A stretch of DNA of 39,431 nt. It comes from Myxococcus sp. CA023. Lineage in GTDB: Bacteria > Myxococcota > Myxococcia > Myxococcales > Myxococcaceae. The notes under the pieces were generated by a model, which had not been told where the DNA came from, made no database searches, and saw only the letters and a program-made list of their open reading frames with translations. The position numbers and the translations under genes were made by a program. Shown here one piece after another: positions 30,351-37,544 of the stretch. The stretch spans positions 1 to 39,431 of the forward strand of contig NZ_JAAEAH010000087.1 in assembly GCF_010998615.1 (NCBI RefSeq). Reading direction: 5' to 3'. The first letter of the stretch is position 1. Every line of letters starts with the position of its first letter.

Positions 30351-31187
30351 TTGGCTCTGGGCGACGACAGGCAGGTCATCCTCGAGAAGTACGGCCCCTA
30401 CGTCCGGTCGCTGGCCGCGACCGTGCGCAAGCAGTTCAACGCCCAGCTGGAGCTGGATGAGCTGCTGGCCTACGGCCAGATAGGCCTTCTGGAGGCCGCC
30501 GAGCGGTTCGACCCGAAGGTCGGGGCCAACTTCCTCACCTTCGCGCACTACCGCATCAAGGGCGCCATCTTCGACGGGCTTCGGAAGATGGGCGTGCTGC
30601 GTGGTTCCGATGCCCGCAACGCCTTCGTGGGAGAGCGGGCGGCGGCGTATCTGGGAAATCTTTCGGATCGTGAGGCCGGAGCAGGCAACCGCGGCAGCTC
30701 ATTCGACGATGATGTGAATGACATCTCGGATGCGGTGACGGGGCTGGCGATGGTTTTCGCCACCAGCATCGAAGGCGCGGACACGGCGGGTTACACCGAC
30801 GAGTCGCTCCCCGTCGACATCCGGATGGAGCAGGAGCAGCTGAAGACGCGGGTGCGGGCGGCGATCGAAAAGCTTCCGGAGAAGGAGCGAAAGCTCCTGA
30901 TGGGGTACTACTTCCAGGGCAGGACGCTGGAGGAAGCGGGAGCGGAGATAGGGCAGTCGAAGAGCTGGGCTTCGCGGCTGCATGCGCGGGCAATCGACCG
31001 GCTCAAGGAACTCTTGAACGAGGAGGAGGAACTGCCTCCTTCTCCGATGGATGCAAGGAGGGTCTCACATGGCGGGTCCGATGGCCGGAGTCTCCGCGGC
31101 GCAGGTCGCGCAGCAGAAGCTGCAGGATCAGGGCGCTCAGCAGACGAACAAGCAGGGCGCGTCGAAGTTCGACGGAGTTCTCGCTGA
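30351..31187 (+). CDS. FliA/WhiG-type sigma factor inside the T3SS cluster
   Basis: A 278-residue sigma factor read from a TTG at 30351. That is the only start that keeps region 2 complete: the frame has a stop at 30303-30305 and no ATG or GTG before the TTG. Region 2 (about 8-85) reads VILEKYGPYVRSLAATVRK, LELDELLAYGQIGLLEAAER, then FLTFAHYRIKGAIFDGLRKM, the strong sigma28-type pattern for core binding and -10 recognition. The linker (110-150) is acidic and divergent. Region 4 (173-222) is intact: LPEKERKLLMGYYFQGRTLE, then SKSWASRLHARAIDRLKELL. The tail (223-278) is basic and shares its DNA with the start of sctI for 119 bp. No flagellar structural genes are seen here, so this factor may drive late T3SS genes. 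The sigma-70-family call is firm; the target genes are inferred. Confidence 0.9.
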   Translation: MALGDDRQVILEKYGPYVRSLAATVRKQFNAQLELDELLAYGQIGLLEAAERFDPKVGANFLTFAHYRIKGAIFDGLRKMGVLRGSDARNAFVGERAAAYLGNLSDREAGAGNRGSSFDDDVNDISDAVTGLAMVFATSIEGADTAGYTDESLPVDIRMEQEQLKTRVRAAIEKLPEKERKLLMGYYFQGRTLEEAGAEIGQSKSWASRLHARAIDRLKELLNEEEELPPSPMDARRVSHGGSDGRSLRGAGRAAEAAGSGRSADEQAGRVEVRRSSR

Positions 31188-31626
31188 CAAGGCGCAAGGC
31201 GCCGGTCAGGTGGACGCCGCCCAGCAGGTGAACAAGGCCCAGGCGGCGCAGGCCACCCAGCGCACGGATGCCGTGCGTCAGGTGGAGACCGTCAACAAGA
31301 CGGAGAAGGCCGCCCTCAACAAGGTGCACGGCGCCCAGGAGTCGGTGACGACCAAGGCGGCGGAGCCGGTGACGGCCAAGGCCGAGGCGTCCAAGTCGTC
31401 CAAGGCGGGCGACATGATGACGCAGATCGTTGGTGACCTGGAGAAGGGCCAGGTCAACCTGGAGCACATCATCAAGCAGGCCTCCAGCGGCAAGGCGTTC
31501 TCCAACGCGGAGCTGCTGTCGCTCCAGGCCTCTATGTACCAATACACGCAGCAGCTGGACCTGACGAGCAAGGTCGTGGAGAAGGCGACCACCGGCCTGA
31601 AGGACGTCGTCAAGACCCAGGTGTAG
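31069..31626 (+). CDS. sctI: T3SS inner rod protein SctI (YscI/EscI family)
   Basis: A 185-residue protein. The ATG at 31069 follows AAGGAGGG at ideal spacing; the in-frame ATG at 31051 has no such site. Residues 1-110 are Ala/Gln/Lys-rich and disordered. The C-terminal 65 residues carry the YscI/EscI/HrpB signature: NLEHIIKQASSGKAFSNAEL, LSLQASMYQYTQQLDLTSKV, then a helix ending KDVVKTQV. In other T3SS this helix polymerises as the inner rod below the needle and corresponds to flagellar FliE-type adaptors. It starts inside the sigma-factor gene (119-bp overlap) and is followed by a hairpin with a T-run. Confidence 0.88.
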   Translation: MAGPMAGVSAAQVAQQKLQDQGAQQTNKQGASKFDGVLADKAQGAGQVDAAQQVNKAQAAQATQRTDAVRQVETVNKTEKAALNKVHGAQESVTTKAAEPVTAKAEASKSSKAGDMMTQIVGDLEKGQVNLEHIIKQASSGKAFSNAELLSLQASMYQYTQQLDLTSKVVEKATTGLKDVVKTQV

Positions 31627-31660
31627 GCCCAACCCCGGTTTCCCGGCGGCGCGGCCTTGA

Positions 31661-31711
31661 GAAGGGCGGTCCCTCCCTCTACGAGTGGGAGGGGGCGCCC
31701 TTCCGCGTTTT
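31661..31711 (+). terminator. Hairpin plus T-run between sctI and sctJ
   Basis: GAAGGGCGGTCCCTCCC (31661-31677) and GGGAGGGGGCGCCCTTC (31687-31703) pair as 8 bp plus 7 bp around a 2-by-2 internal loop, followed by CGCGTTTT ending at 31711. It has the form of an intrinsic terminator on the plus strand and lies 34 bp after the rod gene and 30 bp before the ring-lipoprotein gene. It may be a partial terminator that lets the upstream genes be expressed at higher level than the basal-body genes. Confidence 0.7.
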
Positions 31712-31740
31712 CCGGGGGCCTAGTAAGCTCCGACCCGCCC

Positions 31741-32559
31741 ATGATTCGCCGACCGCACGCGTTTGCCGCCTCGCTTCTTGCCCTGCTCTTCCTGACGGGC
31801 TGCCACATCGAACTCCAGCACGCGCTGAGCGAAGCGGACGCCAACGAAATCTACGTCCTGCTCAGCAAGAACGGCATCACCGCCAAGAAGGAAAAGGAAG
31901 AAGGCGGCAACGAGGTGCGGTTCATGATCACCGTGCCCAAGGCGGATGCCGCGCAGGCGGCGGAGCTGCTCAAGCTCAATTCGCTGCCGCGGCCGGTGGA
32001 GAAGGGCCTGGCCCATTTCGCCAAGGGCAGCATGGTGCCCACCGCGACGGAGGAGCGCGCCATGCTCCTCAAGGCGATGGGCGGCGAGGTCTCCAATGCG
32101 CTGAATCAGATCGACGGCGTGCTGGAAGCGCGCGCCATCGTGATGATTCCGGAGAACAACGACCTCACCCAGCCGGAGAACAAGCCGATGCCGTCCGCGT
32201 CGGTGTTCATCAAGTACCGCCCGGGCGAGGGTGGCAAGCCGCCCATCGACACCGCCGTGGTGCAGCAGTTCGCGGCCACCGCGGTGCCGGAGCTGAAGGC
32301 CAGCGCGGTGACGGTGCTGATGACGCAGGCCCTGCCGCCGTCGGCGGAGACGGACGCGGAGAGCCGCCTGCAGGACGTGCTGGGGCTGCGCATGACGGCG
32401 GCCAGCGCCAGCCAGTTCAAGGTGATGTTCGCGGGTGCCTTCGTGTTGGTGCTGGCGATGCTGGGCCTGACGATGTGGACCTTCATGCGCGGCGGTTCCA
32501 GCAGCGCCCCAGCCGCGCGCGCTGGAGCGCGTGCCCGCGGTCGTCCTCCCGAGGCCTGA
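31741..32559 (+). CDS. sctJ: T3SS inner-membrane ring lipoprotein SctJ (YscJ/FliF family)
   Basis: A 272-residue protein. The signal MIRRPHAFAASLLALLFLTG leads to the lipidated Cys21. Two ring-building domains follow: the first from about 25 to 82 (LSEADANEIYVLLSKNGITA), and the second from about 110 to 195 (MGGEVSNALNQIDGVLEARA, then PSASVFIKYRPGEGGKPPID), the conserved YscJ/FliF core. A transmembrane helix lies near 240-262 (FAGAFVLVLAMLGLTMW), with a short basic cytoplasmic tail. SctJ forms the inner ring of the membrane platform and is homologous to the periplasmic part of flagellar FliF. All expected segments are present. Confidence 0.96.
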   Translation: MIRRPHAFAASLLALLFLTGCHIELQHALSEADANEIYVLLSKNGITAKKEKEEGGNEVRFMITVPKADAAQAAELLKLNSLPRPVEKGLAHFAKGSMVPTATEERAMLLKAMGGEVSNALNQIDGVLEARAIVMIPENNDLTQPENKPMPSASVFIKYRPGEGGKPPIDTAVVQQFAATAVPELKASAVTVLMTQALPPSAETDAESRLQDVLGLRMTAASASQFKVMFAGAFVLVLAMLGLTMWTFMRGGSSSAPAARAGARARGRPPEA

Positions 32560-32599
32560 CGTCACTGCCCCTCACGGTGGGGCTTCCCTCCTTCTCCCA

Positions 32600-32627
32600 G
32601 CGGGCGTCTGTGGGGCCCGCGAGGTGA
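32600..32627 (+). promoter_or_regulatory. Stem-loop abutting the ribosome-binding site of the FliG-like gene
   Basis: GCGGGC (32600-32605) and GCCCGC (32615-32620) form a 6-bp stem directly followed by GAGGTGA (32621-32627), the ribosome-binding site that supports a TTG start at 32631. A stem stacked against the site, together with a TTG start, could tune translation of this subunit relative to SctJ. Confidence 0.4.
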
Positions 32628-32630
32628 CGT

Positions 32631-34937
32631 TTGGACTCGTTCTTCACCTCGCTCAACAAGCGCCAGAGCATGCTGCTCCTGACGGCCGTGACGTTCAGCG
32701 GCCAGGAGAGCCTTGGCGCCTTGGAGCACCTTCCCGAAGAGGAGGGGGCGCTTCTGCGTCATCGCGCGCAGGAGCTGCTTCAGGTTCCGCGCGAGAAGCG
32801 CATCCCCGCGCTGGTGCAGGAAATCAAGCGGCTGGTGAAGGACCGCCGTGGTCAGCTCTGGAGCGCCGAGCCGGAGCGGCTGGCCGCGCTGCTGCAACGT
32901 GAGCGGGGCGCGTTGATGGAAGTGGTGCTGCGCGCGCTGCCGGGCACGCTGGCGGACGCGGTGCGCGCGCATCTGCCGCCTTCGCGCGTGAAGCTGACCC
33001 GCGAAGTCCGCCCGCAGGTCCTGGACATCGTCCGGTGGAAGCTGGAGGAACTGCTCGCGCGCGAGGTCGCTGGGCAGCAGGCCGCGGGCTTCAAGTTCGC
33101 GGACGTGCTTCAGCTTCAGCAGCGGGAGCTGCTCACCATGTGCGACCGGTTGGGCGCGCGGGTGCTGGGGCCGGCGCTGGCGGGCCTTCCGGACGCGGAG
33201 CGCGAGGCCATGCTGGAGCAGCTGCCGCCGGACTTGAAGCTGCTGGCCACCAAGGCCGTGGCGGCCAATGCTCCGCGCAAGCTGCCGGAGGAGGATTCCC
33301 GGGCGCAGTTGGAGCCACACGAGGGCCTGACGCGGCCCGCGGTGGCGCTGCGCAGCGCGGGGGCTCAGCGGCTGGCGCGCGCATGTGTGGCGCAGTCTCC
33401 GGAGTTCGCCGCGCGCATGCTGGAGAAGTACCGCGGTGAGTTCGGAAGCCTGCTGGCGAAGTGGGTGCGCGAGGAGCGCGTGCGTCCCACCGCGCGAGGC
33501 GATGGCGGCCGGACCGACATCGTGATGGACCTGGAGCGGCTGGCCACGCGTGGCCTCATCGAGCGGCCGGTTCGCCTTGCGACACCGCCGCCTCCGCGTC
33601 AGTCCGCCGTTCTTCCTCCGCCTCCAGGAGCCCGGAGGGCGGCTGCCGCGGCGGCGCCACCCGCGGCCAAGGCGGCGGCGCCCGGTGGGGCAGCGCCTGC
33701 TGGGGCGGCACCTGCTGGGGCGGCACCTGCTGGGGTGGCACCTGCCAAGGCGGCACCTGCCAACGCGGCACCTGCCAAGGCGGCACCTGCCAAGGCGGCA
33801 CCTGCTGGCCGGGATGTACCGACACGACCGCCGGTGCGAGGGCAGGCCCCGGGTGCGGCTCGCCAGGGCGCGGGAGAGCCGGCCCGGCGGGACTTCATGG
33901 CGGAGCGGGCGGCGCGAAACGCGGGCGTGTTGTCCTCGCGTGAGCCGTCCCGCGTGGCCACGCCCGCGAAGCGACAGGATGGCTCCGCGGTGCAGCGGAT
34001 GCCGGCCCGGCGTGAGCCCGCGAACGCGGGCGACGCGGGGGCTCGCCGTGAGGGTGCGGGGCCCGATTCGCGCCCGCCTCGTGCGGATCCAGAGGGCGCG
34101 CGCATCGGTCCGCCGCCTTCTCGGCTGGGGCAGCGCGGCGCACGGCCTCGCCCCCAGGACCCCGACACGCTGTCAGAGCGGGACCGCGCGCGTGCCGCCG
34201 AGGGTTCCCGGGTGCATTCGCGTCCGCCTGAAGAGCGTTCCCGGGTTGCCGAGGGTTCGCGGGTTCAGGCTGGAGGCCAGGGCGAGCGCTCGCGGGTTCA
34301 GGCTGGTGCGCAGGACGAACGCTCACGCGTGGCCGAGGGCTCACGGGTCCACGCCCGACCTGCGGATGAGCGTTCCCGTGTGGCAGAGGGCTCTCGCGTC
34401 CATGCCAACGTTCCAGATGAGCGTTCCCGTGTGGCAGAGGGCTCTCGCGTCCATGCCAACGTTCCAGATGAGCGTTCCCGTGTGGCCGAAGGCTCCCGCG
34501 TCCAGTCCGGAGCTCCAGATGATCGTTCCCGTGCGGCCGAAGGCTCCCGCGTCCAGGCGCGCCCAGCGGATGAGCGATCCCGCGTCGCGTCCCGGGGGCA
34601 GCAGCGTCCGGCGGAGGAGCCTCCTCGGGCCGCTCGGATGAAGTTCGGGGCCGCAGAGCCGGACCGGGAGGACTCGGAGGTTTCCCGGGTGTTCCGCTCG
34701 CGCGCGTCCGGTGCCCAGGGGGGCGGCCGGGCCAAGCCCCCCGAGGCGGAGCAGGAGCCGGAGCGTCCCCCCCGGGTGCTGGTGGGGCGGGCCATCACCT
34801 CGCCGTCCCTGGCGCCCATGCCCAAGCCCCGGGGTGAGGGCACGTCCGTCCAGCGGCGTCCCCGCTCTCCGTCGGGTACCGACCGTCCTGTGCCTCCGGG
34901 TGCAGGGGGACGTGGAACCAAGGGCGGAACGCGCTAG
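32631..34937 (+). CDS. FliG-like protein in the SctK position, repeat-expanded tail
   Basis: A 768-residue protein. The TTG at 32631 is supported by GAGGTGA at 32621-32627 and keeps the first helix; the next in-frame ATG is 13 codons on. Three segments resemble flagellar FliG by eye. At 13-70, MLLLTAVTFSGQESLGALEH followed by LPEEE resembles the N-domain. At 87-117, LLQRERGALMEVVLRALPG resembles the EHPQ-type armadillo repeat. At 159-205, VLQLQQRELLTMCDRLGARV then LAGLPDAEREAMLEQLPP resembles the C-domain helices. Residues 235-312 are helical and unassigned. From about 315 on the protein is disordered: an Ala-Pro repeat block and then 17-residue repeats rich in Arg, Ser and Glu. It sits between sctJ and sctL, where Yersinia has sctK and the flagellum has fliG. 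It would be a cytoplasmic platform protein. The FliG relation is inference; the gene itself is certain. Confidence 0.8.
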   Translation: MDSFFTSLNKRQSMLLLTAVTFSGQESLGALEHLPEEEGALLRHRAQELLQVPREKRIPALVQEIKRLVKDRRGQLWSAEPERLAALLQRERGALMEVVLRALPGTLADAVRAHLPPSRVKLTREVRPQVLDIVRWKLEELLAREVAGQQAAGFKFADVLQLQQRELLTMCDRLGARVLGPALAGLPDAEREAMLEQLPPDLKLLATKAVAANAPRKLPEEDSRAQLEPHEGLTRPAVALRSAGAQRLARACVAQSPEFAARMLEKYRGEFGSLLAKWVREERVRPTARGDGGRTDIVMDLERLATRGLIERPVRLATPPPPRQSAVLPPPPGARRAAAAAAPPAAKAAAPGGAAPAGAAPAGAAPAGVAPAKAAPANAAPAKAAPAKAAPAGRDVPTRPPVRGQAPGAARQGAGEPARRDFMAERAARNAGVLSSREPSRVATPAKRQDGSAVQRMPARREPANAGDAGARREGAGPDSRPPRADPEGARIGPPPSRLGQRGARPRPQDPDTLSERDRARAAEGSRVHSRPPEERSRVAEGSRVQAGGQGERSRVQAGAQDERSRVAEGSRVHARPADERSRVAEGSRVHANVPDERSRVAEGSRVHANVPDERSRVAEGSRVQSGAPDDRSRAAEGSRVQARPADERSRVASRGQQRPAEEPPRAARMKFGAAEPDREDSEVSRVFRSRASGAQGGGRAKPPEAEQEPERPPRVLVGRAITSPSLAPMPKPRGEGTSVQRRPRSPSGTDRPVPPGAGGRGTKGGTR
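33690..33808 (+). repeat. 15-bp tandem repeat encoding Ala-Pro linker
   Basis: About eight 15-bp units with the core GGCACCTGC(T/C)(G/A)(G/A)GGC run head to tail and encode AAPAG/AAPAK pentapeptides. The first units end in Gly codons and later ones in Lys or Asn codons. The DNA is nearly identical between units, beyond what the protein requires, so the array is recent. Confidence 0.88.
34200..34600 (+). repeat. 51-bp tandem repeat encoding 17-residue Arg/Ser/Glu repeats
   Basis: Units of 51 bp begin with GATGAGCGTTCCCG-type sequence at 34314, 34365, 34416, 34467, 34518 and 34569, with a shorter 33-bp unit before them. The units at 34365-34415 and 34416-34466 are identical. Each encodes DERSRVAEGSRVHA plus a variable tripeptide. 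The perfect copy shows recent duplication, so length variation between strains is expected. Confidence 0.92.
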
Positions 34938-34961
34938 CATCCGGCCCGCAAGGAGCGGCCC

Positions 34962-35633
34962 ATGGCGATCGGCAAGGTGATTCGAGGTGATGGGACGGCG
35001 GAGCCGGCGCACGCGCCCGAGCGTCCCGTGCTGCGGCCTCCCCGCGCGGGGGTGATGAACGCCGAGGTCTTCGAGGCCCGTCAGGGCGCGTCGGCCATCC
35101 TGGAGGAGGCGCAGCGCGAGAAGGAGCGCATCCTCGCGGAGGCGCAGCGCGAGCGCGAGGAGCTCCTCGCCAAGACGCGTGAGCAGGGCCGTCAGGAAGG
35201 CCTGGCGCAGGCCACCGAAATCATCCTTCGCGCGAAGATGCAGGCGGGGGAGGTGCTGACCGGCCACGAGCAGGACGTCATCGCGCTGTCGCTCAAGGTG
35301 GCGGAGAAGATCATCGGCCGGAGCCTGGAGAAGGACCCGGAGCTGATGGTGGAGCTGTGCGCCGCGGCCATCGAGAACCTGCGCAGCGCCCGCTCCATGA
35401 TTCTGCGGGTCCACCCGAAGACGGCCGCCGTGCTCCGCGCGAAGAAGCCGGTCCTGATGGAGCTCATCGGCCGCGCGGTGGATCTGGCCATCAAGGAGGA
35501 CCCCGAGGTGGCCCCCGTGGGCTGCATCGTCCAGACGGAGTTCGGCACGGTGGACGCACAGCTTCCCACTCAGCTGGAGATGCTCCAGAACGTCCTGTTG
35601 CCGGACACCGCGCGTAAGGAAGGGCCGGCTTGA
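34962..35633 (+). CDS. sctL: T3SS stator/ATPase regulator SctL (FliH family)
   Basis: A 223-residue cytoplasmic protein with AAGGAG before the ATG. Residues 35-80 form a charged coiled coil (GASAILEEAQREKERILAEA, then QREREELLAKTREQGRQEGL), as in FliH and the b subunit of F-ATPases. The C-terminal half (100-215) is the conserved FliH/YscL domain: IALSLKVAEKIIGRSLEKDP, then ILRVHPKTAAVLR and VGCIVQTEFGTVDAQLPTQL. SctL dimers bind the N-terminus of the SctN ATPase and tether it to the SctQ/SctK platform. It lies 24 bp before sctN, the same order as fliH-fliI. Confidence 0.95.
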   Translation: MAIGKVIRGDGTAEPAHAPERPVLRPPRAGVMNAEVFEARQGASAILEEAQREKERILAEAQREREELLAKTREQGRQEGLAQATEIILRAKMQAGEVLTGHEQDVIALSLKVAEKIIGRSLEKDPELMVELCAAAIENLRSARSMILRVHPKTAAVLRAKKPVLMELIGRAVDLAIKEDPEVAPVGCIVQTEFGTVDAQLPTQLEMLQNVLLPDTARKEGPA

Positions 35634-35657
35634 GCCGGAGCGTCAAGGGACTCGCCC

Positions 35658-36971
35658 ATGGCCATTGACCTCTCGCGGTACTTCGACCTCATCAAGGAAG
35701 CTCAGGTCGTGCGCGTGCGCGGCCGCGTCACGGAGCTGACGGGCCTCATCATCAAGGCCAGCGTGCCCAACGTCCGCGTGGGCGAGCTGGTGCTCATCAA
35801 GAGCCGCAACCGCGGCGCGGTGAAGGCGGAGGTGGTGGGCTTCCAGGGGGATGAGGTGATGCTCATGCCCCTGGGCGAGCTGCACGGCATCGGTCCGGAC
35901 AGCGAGGTCATCCCCACCGGCAAGCCGCTGAGCATCAAGTGCGGAGAGGCGCTGCTGGGCCGCGTGCTCAACGGAATCGGCGAGCCCATGGACGGCCATC
36001 CGTTGCCGGAGGAGGGTCTCATCGACTGGTCCGTGGACCGCGACTGCCCGGATCCCTTCACCCGCCAGCGCATCGAGCGGCCACTGCCCCTGGGCGTGCG
36101 CTGCATCGACGGGCTGCTGACGGTGGGGGAGGGCCAGCGCGTGGGCCTCTTCGCCGGCTCCGGCGTCGGCAAGTCCACGCTGATGGGGCAGATTGCCCGG
36201 AACACCAAAGCGGACCTCTGTGTGGTGGCGCTCATCGGCGAGCGTGGCCGCGAAGTCCGTGAGTTCATCGAAGACGCCATGGGCGAGGAGGGCATGAAGC
36301 GCTCCGTGCTGGTGTGCGCCACCTCCGACCAGCCCAGCCTCGTGCGTCTGCGCGCGGCCTATGTCGCCACCGCCATCGCCGAGTATTTCCGCGAGCGCGG
36401 CGGCAACGTGCTCTTCATGCTGGATACGGTGACGCGTCTGGCGCGTGCCCAGCGTGAGATTGGCCTCGCCGTGGGTGAGCCCCCGGCCCGCCAAGGTTAC
36501 CCGCCGAGCGTGTTCTCCATGCTGCCTCGCATCCTGGAGCGCACGGGCAACTCGGAGAAGGGCAAGTGCACCGCCATCTACACCTGCCTCGTGGCCGGCG
36601 GTGACATGGAAGAGCCCATCGCCGACGAGGTTCGCGGTATTCTTGACGGCCACTTCATCCTCAACCGTGCCCTGGGTGAGCGCAACCAGTGGCCGGCGAT
36701 GGACGTGCTCGCCAGCCTCAGCCGTGTGATGAGCGGCATCGTCTCCAAGGACCACAAGAAGGCGGCGGGACGGCTGCGAGAGCTGCTCTCCACGTATGAG
36801 AAGCAGCGCGACCTCATCCTCCTGGGGGCCTACCAGTACGGGACGGATCCCCGCACGGATCAGGCCATCGACAAGTACGACGCCATCATCGACTTCCTCA
36901 AGCAGGACACCCACTCCAACTCCGGGTTCGAGGAGACGGTGGAGCAGCTGATCGCCCTGTTCGACGAGTAA
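35658..36971 (+). CDS. sctN: T3SS ATPase SctN (YscN/FliI family)
   Basis: A 437-residue hexameric ATPase that strips chaperones and unfolds substrates at the base of the export gate. Its N-terminal beta-barrel (about 15-90) precedes the RecA-type core. Walker A is GSGVGKST at 167-174, then the catalytic-Glu segment GERGREVREF at 194-203, Walker B-type NVLFMLDTVTR, and the family motif PPARQGYPPSVFSMLPRILE. The C-terminal helical domain ends TVEQLIALFDE. It is full length and all catalytic motifs are intact, so the system is unlikely to be a pseudogene remnant. It is closest in pattern to T3SS/flagellar ATPases and not to F1-beta. Confidence 0.98.
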   Translation: MAIDLSRYFDLIKEAQVVRVRGRVTELTGLIIKASVPNVRVGELVLIKSRNRGAVKAEVVGFQGDEVMLMPLGELHGIGPDSEVIPTGKPLSIKCGEALLGRVLNGIGEPMDGHPLPEEGLIDWSVDRDCPDPFTRQRIERPLPLGVRCIDGLLTVGEGQRVGLFAGSGVGKSTLMGQIARNTKADLCVVALIGERGREVREFIEDAMGEEGMKRSVLVCATSDQPSLVRLRAAYVATAIAEYFRERGGNVLFMLDTVTRLARAQREIGLAVGEPPARQGYPPSVFSMLPRILERTGNSEKGKCTAIYTCLVAGGDMEEPIADEVRGILDGHFILNRALGERNQWPAMDVLASLSRVMSGIVSKDHKKAAGRLRELLSTYEKQRDLILLGAYQYGTDPRTDQAIDKYDAIIDFLKQDTHSNSGFEETVEQLIALFDE

Positions 36972-37022
36972 GACGCCGGCCAGGGGTGCGCGGCGGGGAT
37001 TCCGGGTTAGGATGGGGCCAAC

Positions 37023-37511
37023 ATGCCCCCGTACCGGTTGCAGGCCCTGCAGGACATGCGCGCCCGGGCCAAGGAAGAGGCGGAGCAGGCCTTTTCCTCC
37101 GCCATCAAGGCGCTGGAGAAGGAGAAGGCGGAGCTCCAGCGTCTCATTGACGACCTGGAGCAGCGCAAGCGCGAGCGCAAGGCGAAGGTGGCCGCCTACC
37201 TGAAGGAGGTCATGTTCAAGGGTGCCGGCATCAACGGCATGAACATGATGAACCGCTTCGAGGAGCGCCTGAAGGACGAAGAGGCGCAGGTGGCGCTGGA
37301 GGTGGAGCGCCAGCGGGAGGCCGTCAAGGTGGCCGAACGGCTGGTGGAGCAGCGCCGGCGGGAGATGGCCGAGGCGGCGAAGGAGCTGAAGGCCATCGAG
37401 AAGCACCGAGAGAACTGGCAGAAGCAGGTGAAGTACGAGCGACAGCAGCGTGAGGAACTGAACCAGGAGGAGATTGGCAACGCCTTGTTCCTGGCGCGCC
37501 AGCGCAAGTAA
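37023..37511 (+). CDS. sctO: T3SS stalk protein SctO (FliJ family)
   Basis: A 162-residue all-helical protein, predicted as one long antiparallel coiled coil: RARAKEEAEQAFSSAIKALE then a Lys/Glu-rich heptad pattern to residue 60, a turn near 70-75 with FKGAGINGMNMMNRF, and a return helix 80-155. The size and position between sctN and sctP match FliJ/YscO, the stalk that inserts into the ATPase hexamer and contacts the SctV export gate. The ATG at 37023 follows TTAGGATGG. The sequence of this family is poorly conserved, so fold and synteny carry the call. Confidence 0.88.
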   Translation: MPPYRLQALQDMRARAKEEAEQAFSSAIKALEKEKAELQRLIDDLEQRKRERKAKVAAYLKEVMFKGAGINGMNMMNRFEERLKDEEAQVALEVERQREAVKVAERLVEQRRREMAEAAKELKAIEKHRENWQKQVKYERQQREELNQEEIGNALFLARQRK

Positions 37512-37544
37512 CCTGCGCCCTCCCCATCCCCCTGGAATGACGTC

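Noticed and set aside
33690..34600. Regular direct repeats considered as a CRISPR array
   Set aside because: Units are contiguous (15 and 51 bp) without unique spacers, stay in frame and encode repeated peptides; no cas genes are near.
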